A stretch of 22,290 bases of DNA from positions 1 to 22,290 of the IMG/VR virus record IMGVR_UViG_3300020404_002054. The stretch is one strand, 5' to 3'. The notes below the pieces were generated by a model. That model saw only the letters and a program-made list of their open reading frames with translations. It did no database searches and had not been told where the DNA came from. Below, one piece after another: positions 1 to 7,133 of this stretch (position 1 is its first letter; every line of letters starts with the position of its first letter). The position numbers were made by a program, and so were the translations under genes. The DNA is from a virus.

Positions 1-8
1 TAAGTGAG

Positions 9-15
9 TATTTAA
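9..15 (-). promoter_or_regulatory. Possible T4-type late promoter box TTAAATA
   Basis: On the minus strand the sequence reads ATTAAATACTCA, close to the T4 late consensus TATAAATACTC. It lies just past the stop codon of the 112-aa gene, so it would drive the next gene beyond the left edge of the window. The same TAAATACTC string occurs at 3915-3923. Late promoters of T4-like phages lack a -35 element, so the short box is all that can be scored. Confidence 0.35.
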
Positions 16-25
16 TGATTTACAA

Positions 26-364
26 TTATGGTGTTGCTGTTGGGTCTAGCACTTCTATACCATGTACTAGAGCTGTACAGTCGTTCACGTCTGATCTGCA
101 CATTACTTTTGTGCCGTTGGCAGTTACAATGCCTGAGCGTTCAATTGAACCGTTTGATACAATCATAGTTTGATATTCGATGTATTCTTCTGCTGTTACA
201 GTAGTACCATCACCTGAACTAAGTGCAATATCGATCATAGCATCACCTGCACTTCTGTTTGCTACGTGAATTTTGATACTAGCGTATTTTCTATTTGTTG
301 GACATTCATAGATAACGTTCCAACTGTTTGCTCCAAGTTCGCCTGCTCCTAGTCTTCCACTCAT
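26..364 (-). CDS. Small late protein, probably virion-associated (112 aa)
   Basis: I do not recognise a named family. The protein has no Cys cluster, membrane segment or signal peptide. Its composition (Gly, Ala, Thr, Val and alternating polar/hydrophobic stretches such as IKIHVANRSAG) looks like a compact beta-rich domain, as in small phage head or fibre decoration proteins. The start is well supported: AAGGAG lies about 10 nt upstream of the ATG, and a T4-late-type box GATAAATA lies 20 nt upstream of it. That promoter argues for late expression and hence a structural role. This is an inference from regulation rather than from homology. Confidence 0.7.
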   Translation of the reverse strand: MSGRLGAGELGANSWNVIYECPTNRKYASIKIHVANRSAGDAMIDIALSSGDGTTVTAEEYIEYQTMIVSNGSIERSGIVTANGTKVMCRSDVNDCTALVHGIEVLDPTATP

Positions 365-384
365 GTTGTATTCTCCTTATACTT

Positions 385-392
385 TATTTATC
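385..392 (-). promoter_or_regulatory. T4-type late promoter box GATAAATA
   Basis: On the minus strand the box GATAAATA (7 of 8 matches to TATAAATA) overlaps the stop codon of the upstream nitrilase gene. It is followed by AAGTATAAGGAG and then the ATG at 364. Spacing leaves room for a leader of about 15 nt that carries the Shine-Dalgarno sequence. This arrangement separates the late 112-aa gene from the metabolic and replication genes upstream. Confidence 0.6.
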
Positions 393-1260
393 AAAACTCT
401 AATTCCAACGTAACTGAATCTTCACCACTTGGATCACACCATGCTATCCATTCTCCATTGGGTGCAATGATGCCTGTTTTTACCTGTACTCGATCTACCT
501 CCATAGGTGCTACCCTTGGTCCTGTACACAGTGCTCCTGATGGTTCGTGACGCACAGGCTGTTGCATAGGCATACTCAAACTGCTGTTGCTCACAACTAT
601 GTACACTTGGTTTTGTTTGGCCAGTGTGCGTAGCATCACATCGTGATAGTCATATACCAATTGATCAAAGTCAGCTGAAGGAACATTGCAGTTTGCACTT
701 ATAAAAAATATCTTTACGCCATGCTGTTGTGCTAGTTCACTTATAAAATATGGATTGCCTGCAGGGCTCACCATAGGTGTTGCCCAAGCATCATTACAGA
801 TCAACGAGCTGGCTACTATTCTATTTTCTTTGTCAGCATAGAACAGCGTAGGTTCAAACCCTTGTAGATAGTGCAGTAGTTCTCCTCCTCCACCTGGTCT
901 ACGAGTTAATAATCTTTTTTGATATGTGCCTACTAGGTCACCCATGTTGTTGTATATTCTAGTTTGGTTGTAAGGAAAGCCGTCATGTTCTCTCCAACCT
1001 GTGCCTAGTATCAAACCTGTACGTTGTGTTGCGGCAAAGTCTTCTAACTGTTCTAAACAGTCTCTGAGATTTTCTTCTTGTTTTAGATCTTTACTAGCAA
1101 GTGTGGGTGGCATAAAGTAACCACTCAATGCACACTCAGGAGTTAGTATCCATTCACTTTCTAAGTTGCTGAGTATACAGCGTTTGATAGTTTTGTGATT
1201 TGCCTTTACATCATCTGTAACTGGTATTTGTAAACTAGTGACTTTGACTTTGATTGACAT
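391..1260 (-). CDS. Carbon-nitrogen hydrolase (nitrilase superfamily)
   Basis: The 289-aa length is typical of single-domain nitrilase-superfamily enzymes, which hydrolyse amides, N-carbamoyl compounds or nitriles through a Glu-Lys-Cys triad. All three residues can be placed: Glu42 in TPECALSGY, Lys115 in YQKRLL, and Cys155 in SLICNDAWATP. The later VVSNSS motif and the near C-terminal GIIAPNGEWIA (compare the family's S-I-I-P-G) also fit. The fold is cytosolic, with no signal peptide. Substrate cannot be read from the sequence; carbamoyl-polyamine amidase, omega-amidase-type and N-carbamoyl amino acid hydrolase activities are all possible. The start overlaps the preceding 62-aa gene by 26 nt, so the two are probably translated from one message. 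As a phage-borne gene it is an auxiliary metabolic gene candidate. Confidence 0.85.
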   Translation of the reverse strand: MSIKVKVTSLQIPVTDDVKANHKTIKRCILSNLESEWILTPECALSGYFMPPTLASKDLKQEENLRDCLEQLEDFAATQRTGLILGTGWREHDGFPYNQTRIYNNMGDLVGTYQKRLLTRRPGGGGELLHYLQGFEPTLFYADKENRIVASSLICNDAWATPMVSPAGNPYFISELAQQHGVKIFFISANCNVPSADFDQLVYDYHDVMLRTLAKQNQVYIVVSNSSLSMPMQQPVRHEPSGALCTGPRVAPMEVDRVQVKTGIIAPNGEWIAWCDPSGEDSVTLELEF

Positions 1261-1423
1261 CTTCTTGTTTACCTTGTAGTTGTTCTAGTCTATCTTCTAA
1301 CCAACCTATTGCAGTGTGTATGTGTCCTGTGTCATGTGGTTGTAGTTGACTTTTAGCATATTCTATTTCAGAACGTATAACATCAGCTCTTACTAGATCA
1401 TGTATTAGTGTTTTTTGGCTCAT
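1235..1423 (-). CDS. Conserved small phage protein, unknown function (62 aa)
   Basis: This charged, probably helical protein contains the segment LQPHDTGHIHTAIGWLEDRLEQL, given here only as a landmark around residues 27-49. It resembles small hypotheticals of T4-like cyanophages that carry the same Q-P-H-D-T-G-H core (recalled, not searched). It has no Shine-Dalgarno sequence directly before the ATG. It overlaps the start of the nitrilase-family gene by 26 nt, so the pair is probably co-transcribed. Function is unknown. Confidence 0.6.
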   Translation of the reverse strand: MSQKTLIHDLVRADVIRSEIEYAKSQLQPHDTGHIHTAIGWLEDRLEQLQGKQEDVNQSQSH

Positions 1424-1499
1424 ATAATTAGTTATTTTTGCTAGGTGTACAATGTGCTTGTTCTGGCTAATATGCCGCTGTATGACGCTTATATTGCGT
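1424..1499. other. Short intergenic gap with no clear signal
   Basis: This is one of the longest non-coding gaps in the window, at 76 nt. I see no strong terminator hairpin and no good sigma-70 or late promoter. On the minus strand TTGTAC followed 16 nt later by TAATTA sits just before the ATG at 1423, but the match is weak. Confidence 0.4.
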
Positions 1500-1745
1500 T
1501 TAAGACACCGGTTTAGCCTTGGGATATTTCAATGCAAACAATGTGCCCTGCTTGGTATTTTCAACATCTACATAGATATCACATCTACAGTATATGTCAT
1601 CGGGTAGGGTCTGACTGTTGCTGTGTATGAAATGTAATTCGAATCCTGGTTGTAAACAAGCCTGGTATAGTTCTTGTCCTAACTTACGCATGACCCACAT
1701 GTCTTCCATACGCTTGCCTTTGTGGGTCCATTTGAACTCACACAT
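1500..1745 (-). CDS. Small unknown protein (81 aa from ATG)
   Basis: Not a recognised family. The protein begins MCEFKWTHKGKRMEDMW and has a Cys-rich patch (IYCRCDIYVD) near residue 55, but no complete zinc-binding set. I chose the ATG at 1743-1745. A TTG at 1761-1763 would add six residues (87 aa) but has no Shine-Dalgarno sequence. A GAGG lies 12 nt before the ATG, inside a small inverted repeat. It follows the GNAT-like gene closely and is probably in the same operon. Start choice is uncertain. Confidence 0.55.
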   Translation of the reverse strand: MCEFKWTHKGKRMEDMWVMRKLGQELYQACLQPGFELHFIHSNSQTLPDDIYCRCDIYVDVENTKQGTLFALKYPKAKPVS

Positions 1746-1748
1746 ATC

Positions 1749-1761
1749 GAGGTAATACCTC
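1749..1761. repeat. 13-nt perfect inverted repeat over the ribosome-binding region
   Basis: The plus strand reads GAGGTAATACCTC, a perfect palindrome around a single central base. In the minus-strand mRNA it would form GAGGU-AUU-ACCUC, a 5-bp stem with a 3-nt loop that holds the GAGG of the downstream gene. It could modulate translation or act as a small operator, or be chance. Confidence 0.35.
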
Positions 1762-1763
1762 AA

Positions 1764-2219
1764 TCAGCTATACTCAAAATTTTGGCAAAGGCTCCCTTTA
1801 CGGAAAAACTTTGCTCCATTACGTAGGTGAAACTTTTCAGCCATTTCGGTTAAGGGTGATAGGGTCATAAAGCGTACAATGTCATCTCTTGTTTTTTTTA
1901 TGTGACGTTGTACTGCATTTACTATTTCTCTACCAGCACCCTTGTCATAACTCCACACTGTATAGAACATAGCAGTGTCAGGGTCATCAGTATTGTTAAG
2001 ATCTTTTTCAGTTAGTCCTACACCCTTGGTATAGGCTACACAAATTACTGCTCTGGGTCCTTCAAACATTACAGGGGCCGCTTCTGCATATTGGTCTTCA
2101 TACAGTGCGTATACTTCACGCCCATGCATTAGCCGCCAATCAGCAGGCAGATGTGGGCGAACCGGATCGTCCTTAGATAAAGGGTATACCTGTTCTAATG
2201 TTTCAAGTTTGACTAGCAA
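1764..2219 (-). CDS. GNAT-like N-acetyltransferase domain protein
   Basis: The 151-aa protein has the size and layout of a single GNAT domain. A central beta-strand segment (AVICVAYTKGVG) is followed by AMFYTVWSYDKGAGREIVNAV, resembling the strand-4 and acyl-CoA-binding helix region. The C-terminal part (PLTEMAEKFHLRNGAKFFRK) resembles the 'moves to next helix, then N-G-F/A' end of GNAT proteins. Substrate is unknown. The start is a TTG at 2217-2219, supported by AGGAGAG about 7 nt upstream; the coding region overlaps the end of the DnaE-like gene by 7 nt. The family call is by pattern, not search. Confidence 0.55.
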   Translation of the reverse strand: MLVKLETLEQVYPLSKDDPVRPHLPADWRLMHGREVYALYEDQYAEAAPVMFEGPRAVICVAYTKGVGLTEKDLNNTDDPDTAMFYTVWSYDKGAGREIVNAVQRHIKKTRDDIVRFMTLSPLTEMAEKFHLRNGAKFFRKGSLCQNFEYS

Positions 2220-3868
2220 ATATTACTCTCCTGTAGTTTTTTATTCCATTCTTGTAAAGTATATATCTTAGAATCTGTAGATTGAATGTAATCTGAGTTG
2301 TTGCTGTGCTTGATTTGACCCGAGCCAACTACTACATCACCATCCCTATATGCAAATGGACGCTGTATAGTTACGTCAATATATTCACCATAGTTTGTGC
2401 CTAGTGTAAGAAATGTAACCCAGCGATTGCCTTTGCCTCTAAACACCCTACCATTTGCAATTACTCCTGCAAATGATACACGCTCTAGCCATTGTTGTTT
2501 TACTCCACACCCTTTAATAAATCCGTGTTGCCACCAACCTGGTTTAGTATCTATACCTTTGCGATGTGCTTCACATTGATACACCCACTGCTTGTATGAT
2601 CCTTGACAGTGTTTGAGATTGGCACGCCAAAATGCTTCTGGGTTATGTGCTTTCTGATATGCTAGAGCCCATATAAGTCTGCCTAAGTTTACAGCATGTG
2701 CTCTACATAATCCAAAGCCTGATAGTTCTTGTAGTGCGGCCATTGCTTCTGCCTTACGTGGATTGTTACCCATACGCTCTACAAACTCTAATATCTTTTC
2801 ATCATTCTTTTTTGCAAACGCTCGTCTGTACATGTCTGCTTCGTACATGTCGACACCTATAATGTTTGAGATAATATCAATAGCATCATCTTCAAACACA
2901 ATACTATCCTGTACAACTTCTTGTGACCAGTCTTGGAACATAGCGGCCTTTTGTCTTCCGCTCATTGCAACAGGACGTATCATTGCAGTAGCGAACACAC
3001 AGTCGTATACGCTAGTCGGTTGTATAGCTCTAAACAGTCTACGCATTGCAGGTGATTCACCTTGTGTTACACCTAGTACATCTCCTCTAGACAGTAATGC
3101 ACTTGCTAGTTCATCTGTCTCTGGATATTCAGTTAATGGTGTGTGAGGATCAATCTCCATAAGTTGTGACAGTCCTCTGTTTGCTAGTATATCAACTTTG
3201 AGATGTTCTAAGTCTTCTACTTCATGTTTGTCTAATAGTATTTGGTTGTCTTGTGATATTAATGATTTTGGTAATTGCCTTGTAAACATAACTACGCCTC
3301 CACAGTGTTTTGATATTGCTCTTTTCTTACCCATCAGCTTACGTTCAATACGCTTTGCTTCTTTTGGATCTACACCTACGTTTTCGTAAGTGAAGTTGCG
3401 TGGAAGATTACCTGTGGCACCGAGTCGCTTCGCCGCTTCTCGTCTTGCCGACTTTTCTTTATAGGTTACGTAGTTGCTCAATCGAGCAGTCTTACCTGGC
3501 CATTTCTTGAATATCCTTTCCATGACTTCCGTCTGTCGATGATGTTCAAAGTCTATGTCAACATCTGGCAGGTCGTCCCTTAAAGGGTTCATGAACCGTG
3601 CCACAGGTATGTTCCACTTTATTGGGTCTACATCTGTAATACCCAACAAGTAGCATACAAGACTGCTTCCTGCAGAACCTCTAGTCATATGAGTAAGGTC
3701 TGTAGTTAAGTCAATGATGTCACAAATTTGTAGGAAGTAATCAGTGAATCGCTGGTTTATGATGAGCTCAAATTCTTCTGCCAGTCGATTTTGATAGTTG
3801 TCTCCGAATGGAATAGGCCTTTTAAATCTGTCTAATAGCCTTTGTATATTTTCTAAATCTGTTGCCAT
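2213..3868 (-). CDS. dnaE-like: DnaE-like (C-family) DNA polymerase III alpha protein lacking the PHP domain
   Basis: This 551-aa protein aligns by eye with the palm, thumb, fingers and OB portions of bacterial Pol III alpha. Landmarks are RGSAGSS (residues 63-69; GRGSAAGS in DnaE), PDVDIDF (101-107, with Asp104 and Asp106 as the metal-binding pair), KHCGGVV (188-193), LKVDIL with the third Asp at 226, the VTQGESPAMRRL segment, ATAMIRP, and the GLCRAHAVN motif (FNKSHA in DnaE). A C-terminal GVIANGRVFRGKGNRWVTFL segment matches the OB fold. The N-terminal PHP exonuclease domain and the C-terminal tail are absent, so it is less than half of the usual about 1,100 aa. AAGAGG sits just upstream of the ATG. 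It lies directly downstream of the replicative helicase gene, so a replication role is likely; whether it is an active polymerase cannot be decided here. Confidence 0.85.
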   Translation of the reverse strand: MATDLENIQRLLDRFKRPIPFGDNYQNRLAEEFELIINQRFTDYFLQICDIIDLTTDLTHMTRGSAGSSLVCYLLGITDVDPIKWNIPVARFMNPLRDDLPDVDIDFEHHRQTEVMERIFKKWPGKTARLSNYVTYKEKSARREAAKRLGATGNLPRNFTYENVGVDPKEAKRIERKLMGKKRAISKHCGGVVMFTRQLPKSLISQDNQILLDKHEVEDLEHLKVDILANRGLSQLMEIDPHTPLTEYPETDELASALLSRGDVLGVTQGESPAMRRLFRAIQPTSVYDCVFATAMIRPVAMSGRQKAAMFQDWSQEVVQDSIVFEDDAIDIISNIIGVDMYEADMYRRAFAKKNDEKILEFVERMGNNPRKAEAMAALQELSGFGLCRAHAVNLGRLIWALAYQKAHNPEAFWRANLKHCQGSYKQWVYQCEAHRKGIDTKPGWWQHGFIKGCGVKQQWLERVSFAGVIANGRVFRGKGNRWVTFLTLGTNYGEYIDVTIQRPFAYRDGDVVVGSGQIKHSNNSDYIQSTDSKIYTLQEWNKKLQESNIC

Positions 3869-3933
3869 AATAGCCTCTTACTTTCTTGTATGCCTAACGC
3901 ACTACATTGTGCAAGAGTATTTAGCTCTGTAAA
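3869..3933. other. Intergenic gap between helicase and DnaE-like genes
   Basis: This 65-nt spacer contains a CTAAATACTC late-type box (minus strand) and an imperfect GCAC-AATGTA-GTGC inverted repeat. It ends in AAGAGG before the DnaE-like ATG. No terminator with a U-run is visible. Confidence 0.4.
3918..3924 (-). promoter_or_regulatory. Possible T4-type late promoter box CTAAATA
   Basis: The minus strand reads GAGCTAAATACTCTTG, matching 9 of 10 positions of the T4 late consensus core TATAAATACTC except at the first bases. It lies 49 nt upstream of the DnaE-like ATG. A late promoter ahead of a polymerase gene would be unusual, so it may be fortuitous. Confidence 0.35.
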
Positions 3934-5367
3934 TTACTCGTCACCTAAATTGTTGAGGAATTGTTTTAATTTTGTAGAGTCTACTTCTGCTTTAATTTTG
4001 CCAACAGTATCTCCTTCTGAAGGATCTTGATGTTCGCTACCTGGCTCTATTGGTGCTCCACTGCCACGTTTGATTTGATCAAACACAGTTGACTTACGTT
4101 TCTGAAACTCTTGATATTCTTCATCTTCACCTAAGTCACGTATACGTAAACTATCAACATCAAATTCTAAATCAATCTTTTGTCCAACACCACTCGAACT
4201 TCTAGTTTTCATTAACTGTATCTGATAACGTCCACGCTCACGCATAGCTCTACTTGTAAAGATACCAATCAAGTTATCAGCAGTATTAATCTTAGATATA
4301 CCACCACTGATGTGCGAATGATCAAACTCAATCTCTTCTACCGAACTTCTATTCAACTGCGATGCTGTTACAAATAATGTGTTTAATTCCATAGCCAAGT
4401 TACGTAGTTCTTCAGATACATACTTGTCTTTTACAAACAAGTTCTCTGCACTAATCTTAGCCGCAACAGGATGCATCAAATCTAAATAATCTACAAGCAA
4501 TACATCTACTTTCTTACCTGTTTTGATTTCATATTCTTTTAAGAATGCTCTAATATCATTTGCATTTTTGCCTGTAGGCATATACTTAACTTGGAAAGCA
4601 CCAGACTTCTTACCGATCATCTTAACTTTCATTTCAACATCATCTATACTCTTAAAAATATCTCTGCTTGGAATATCTGTAGTCATACTATCTACACGCA
4701 TACTAACCAAGTTTTCAGAAAGTTCAAATGTCAAATAAATTACGTTCAATCCTGCTAGTGCCCAGTTCACTCCTAAGTTTGCTAAGAACAAACTCTTACC
4801 ACTACCACTACCACCTGCAAATATATTCAGTTCACCTCTGTTGAATCCGCCAAACAGTTTCTTATCTAGTGCAGGCCAACCTGTGCTTACTTGTCCATTC
4901 TTATCTTTGATTGCTTCTAGTCTTGCTCTTGGATCTTGCCAATAGTCTGTACCTAAGTCTTTTTGCAATCCTATTTGTACAGCCTTCTTAACTAAATCTT
5001 CTACAGGACCATACTCACCTTTTTCAAGTAAGTCTGCACTTTTAAGTATTGCACTTTCTAATGCCTTATGTCTACTAAATGTTTCAAAGTCTGTTAGCAA
5101 CCAATCATAGTGTTCTTCTTTTAATGTTTCTGCAGGTTGTTCAAGATTACTTTTTGCACTTGCATTAACCATATCAAATGTAGGAAGTGCATTATGTTCA
5201 GTTACATAATCAAATATAAATTGTGCAGGGTCTTGTAATCTTCTGTCAAATGCTTTTGGATCAAATACATTCTGACAACGCACAAAACTTTCTGCATCTG
5301 TCAAGAACATTTCTAAATATACTTTTTGTATATCATATCCATAATCTGCATTTTGTCTTACAGCCAT
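3934..5367 (-). CDS. 41: Replicative DNA helicase, DnaB/gp41 family
   Basis: The protein has 477 aa, the usual size of T4 gp41-type hexameric helicases that unwind the fork 5' to 3' and work with primase. An N-terminal helical domain (about 1-150) is followed by a RecA-like domain: GGFNRGELNIFAGG leads into Walker A GGSGSGKS (185-192), FELSENL is the H1a-like segment with catalytic Glu, and VDVLLVDYLDL (288-298) is Walker B. FVTASQLNR is motif H3. The C-terminal tail is acidic and low in complexity. The ATG overlaps the stop of the upstream oxygenase gene as TAATG, indicating translational coupling. The downstream neighbour is the DnaE-like gene. Confidence 0.93.
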   Translation of the reverse strand: MAVRQNADYGYDIQKVYLEMFLTDAESFVRCQNVFDPKAFDRRLQDPAQFIFDYVTEHNALPTFDMVNASAKSNLEQPAETLKEEHYDWLLTDFETFSRHKALESAILKSADLLEKGEYGPVEDLVKKAVQIGLQKDLGTDYWQDPRARLEAIKDKNGQVSTGWPALDKKLFGGFNRGELNIFAGGSGSGKSLFLANLGVNWALAGLNVIYLTFELSENLVSMRVDSMTTDIPSRDIFKSIDDVEMKVKMIGKKSGAFQVKYMPTGKNANDIRAFLKEYEIKTGKKVDVLLVDYLDLMHPVAAKISAENLFVKDKYVSEELRNLAMELNTLFVTASQLNRSSVEEIEFDHSHISGGISKINTADNLIGIFTSRAMRERGRYQIQLMKTRSSSGVGQKIDLEFDVDSLRIRDLGEDEEYQEFQKRKSTVFDQIKRGSGAPIEPGSEHQDPSEGDTVGKIKAEVDSTKLKQFLNNLGDE

Positions 5368-5993
5368 TATTGCATTCTTCCTTGTATCATATCATATTTC
5401 AATTCTGTCAAATCACCTGCTGACCCAAAGCCTTCTATGGGTACACTATTCAAGCTCATACTATATCTTTTTACATCAGTATTTACAGTTACTTCATGCT
5501 CTAACCAACTAGGAAAGAGTATAAGTCCGTACTTCATAGGTTGTATATGATATTGATTGTACGGCGCTATTTCTACATTACGTTTTACCATTAAGAAGTC
5601 ATCATCTTCTTTTGTGAACGTAATGGCAGTATCGTGATCATCAAAATAAAACACACCACTTATCAAACTGTTTGGGTGTTTGTGTGCAATGTGTTTTTGT
5701 GAATTATCCTTGATACTTACCCAACTCTGTGTTAGCGCCATACCTGCAATGTCATAACCTAAAACTCTTATTGAATATTCATCTAAGCAATCTATAATCC
5801 AATTGCGTAGTGTTGACACTTCAGGATTGTTTAGTACATAACTACTTGCACTTCTAAAGCCATAGTTGTCTGTAACTTCATCTGTTGTTTTAGCCAACGG
5901 TAATTTTTGTAAAAAAGTGACATCACTTTCAATATCCAAATTACAGATATCCATAAAAATATGTGTTGGAAATAATTGTTCTACTCGTCCCAT
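5367..5993 (-). CDS. Putative Fe(II)/2-oxoglutarate oxygenase (TIGR02466-like)
   Basis: The 208-aa protein from the ATG at 5991-5993 resembles the TIGR02466 group: an N-terminal LFPTHIF, then QSWVSIKDNSQKHIAHKHP, SLISGVFYF, and later ILFPSWLEHEVTV with KRYSMSLN. Candidate metal ligands are among His101, His104 and His106 plus His166, and Arg176 is a candidate 2OG-binding residue. Such enzymes hydroxylate or demethylate unknown substrates. A TTG at 6027-6029 would extend the frame by 12 residues, but the extension would include a consensus promoter. I choose the ATG, which lies exactly 6 nt past the -10 box and has no Shine-Dalgarno sequence, suggesting a leaderless start. Confidence 0.75.
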   Translation of the reverse strand: MGRVEQLFPTHIFMDICNLDIESDVTFLQKLPLAKTTDEVTDNYGFRSASSYVLNNPEVSTLRNWIIDCLDEYSIRVLGYDIAGMALTQSWVSIKDNSQKHIAHKHPNSLISGVFYFDDHDTAITFTKEDDDFLMVKRNVEIAPYNQYHIQPMKYGLILFPSWLEHEVTVNTDVKRYSMSLNSVPIEGFGSAGDLTELKYDMIQGRMQ

Positions 5994-5999
5994 ATTACT

Positions 6000-6029
6000 A
6001 TTATACAGCCTTATACCATTGTTTGTCAA
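6000..6029 (-). promoter_or_regulatory. Consensus sigma-70 promoter, leaderless arrangement
   Basis: On the minus strand TTGACA (6024-6029) and TATAAT (6000-6005) are both perfect, with an 18-bp spacer. Six nt (AGTAAT) separate the -10 box from the ATG at 5993, so the expected +1 is the A of ATG. The promoter lies in the 3' end of the carbamoyltransferase gene. This looks like an early promoter recognised by unmodified host RNA polymerase. Confidence 0.8.
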
Positions 6030-7002
6030 GTGTTATTTTGTTTCTAGCCTTAGCCAAAACTGCTCCAATACAACTGCCTGGATCGCCTGGATTAGGCGGT
6101 ACATATACGCTTTCCCATTGATTACGTATTTTGTCAACTGCATCTTTATTAAGAGCTCCGCCTCCTGCTAGTGCTACATGTCTTGCACCTGTAACTACTT
6201 TGGCATAGATACTCAATATGTTTACTGCATATTCAAAAATTGTTTGAGTAGCCGCGGCTAAATCATACAGCTCTTGTTTAGATTTTATTTCTGGTCTCCA
6301 CCACATACACCCTCTGTGTAAATTTTCTCTCATCTTAATTTCTTGCGGATTACGTTTAGTATGATCAACATTGATTATTTCATCACGTAAGAAACCTGCG
6401 TATCTTTTTGCATCTCCTTTTTTTGCCCATTGAGCAACTAGGTATTCATCACGTTGGGGTTGTAAGCCTAAGCGTTGTGTCATTGCACTATAGAACAATC
6501 CTAAACTGTGTGGATAGCTCTGACTATGTATGTTTTGTAATTTGTTGTTCTTTCCATGCCACATAGTCAGTGTTTCAAATTCTCCTATGCTGTCTAAACA
6601 TATTACTGCACAGTCATCTTGAGGCTGTGTGTAATATGCATATGCCGCATGTGATTCGTGATGTTGTGTATACTCTATAGGATGATTTATATCCCAACGT
6701 GCTAGATAATCTTTTATGTTATTTTCTTTGTAAAGCCAACCTTGTCCTGCTCTCCATTGACGCAATGTTTTTAAGAAAGGTCTTTCGTACCAAACAATCT
6801 TATGTGGCGGACCAAAGCTCTGACGTGCAACTTCTAATTGTGTCCAATTAGGATCAGGGTCATTAGGAACTTTACTAAAGTCCTTTGCTAAACTAGCCCA
6901 CAATAAATCTGTGCGTCTATGATCAGTCAATCCTGCTATGTGTGTATCAAAGACGGCTAAACTAGCGTCATGGCTATTGCCAACCATTCCCCATATAATC
7001 AT
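6001..7002 (-). CDS. Carbamoyltransferase, NodU/TobZ-like, Kae1-type domain only
   Basis: This enzyme class moves a carbamoyl group from carbamoyl phosphate to a sugar or antibiotic hydroxyl. The protein shows the Kae1/ASKHA-like features of the N-terminal domain: NSHDASLAVF near residue 9, HHESHAA (114-120, the metal-binding HxxxH), CLDSIGEFET, SLGLFYSAMTQRLG, the glycine-rich ALAGGGALN and PPNPGDPGSCIGA. At 333 aa it stops where full-length family members (about 550-600 aa) continue into a YrdC-like carbamoyl-adenylate domain. NodU-type genes are known from T4-like cyanophages. I start at ATG 7000-7002, preceded by GAGGA with a 5-nt gap; a GTG at 7014 is also in frame. A consensus promoter for the next gene is embedded in its 3' end. 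Confidence 0.85.
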   Translation of the reverse strand: MIIWGMVGNSHDASLAVFDTHIAGLTDHRRTDLLWASLAKDFSKVPNDPDPNWTQLEVARQSFGPPHKIVWYERPFLKTLRQWRAGQGWLYKENNIKDYLARWDINHPIEYTQHHESHAAYAYYTQPQDDCAVICLDSIGEFETLTMWHGKNNKLQNIHSQSYPHSLGLFYSAMTQRLGLQPQRDEYLVAQWAKKGDAKRYAGFLRDEIINVDHTKRNPQEIKMRENLHRGCMWWRPEIKSKQELYDLAAATQTIFEYAVNILSIYAKVVTGARHVALAGGGALNKDAVDKIRNQWESVYVPPNPGDPGSCIGAVLAKARNKITLDKQWYKAV

Positions 7003-7010
7003 ATGATTCC

Positions 7011-7133
7011 TCACTTGTATATAAACGGATCTTGCTTCTTCAACTCTTCAATTCTTTTCTTGATTAGTTGTTTACGTTTGTATTCAGTAATAGGCCAAGT
7101 TACCCATTCCCATATCTTTTTTATGTAAACCAT
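7011..7133 (-). CDS. Conserved 40-aa basic phage protein
   Basis: A complete small ORF starts at the ATG 7131-7133 and ends in TGA at 7011-7013. The protein starts MVYIKKIWEWVTWP, continues with a Lys/Arg-rich helix and ends KKQDPFIYK. The Trp-rich start and D-P-F-I-Y-K ending resemble a tiny protein found in T4-like cyanophages (recalled, not searched). It overlaps the primase 3' end by 13 nt and its stop lies 9 nt before the carbamoyltransferase ATG, whose GAGGA binding site overlaps its stop codon. An amphipathic, membrane- or nucleic-acid-associating peptide is possible. Function is unknown. Confidence 0.65.
   Translation of the reverse strand: MVYIKKIWEWVTWPITEYKRKQLIKKRIEELKKQDPFIYK

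Noticed and set aside
1403-1450. Possible promoter TTGTAC-16-TAATTA before the 62-aa gene
   Set aside because: Both boxes match the consensus poorly compared with the perfect promoters elsewhere, so I do not count it as a fourth leaderless case.
2213-2219. TTG start of the GNAT-like gene as an artefact
   Set aside because: I kept the TTG start because AGGAGAG lies at a suitable distance and there is no nearby ATG.
2763-3146. A 127-aa plus-strand ORF opposite the DnaE-like gene
   Set aside because: Ser-rich antisense shadow of a clear polymerase reading frame.
3541-3560. TTGACA on the minus strand in the DnaE-like gene
   Set aside because: It encodes the catalytic D-V-D-I-D-F motif and has no -10 box at the proper distance.
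3895-3920. GCAC-AATGTA-GTGC inverted repeat as a terminator
   Set aside because: The stem is only 4 bp and no U-run follows, so a terminator cannot be supported.
5367-5420. TTGACA with TATGAT 14 bp later upstream of the helicase gene
   Set aside because: Spacing is too short and the TTGACA encodes Leu-Thr codons of the oxygenase gene; probably chance.
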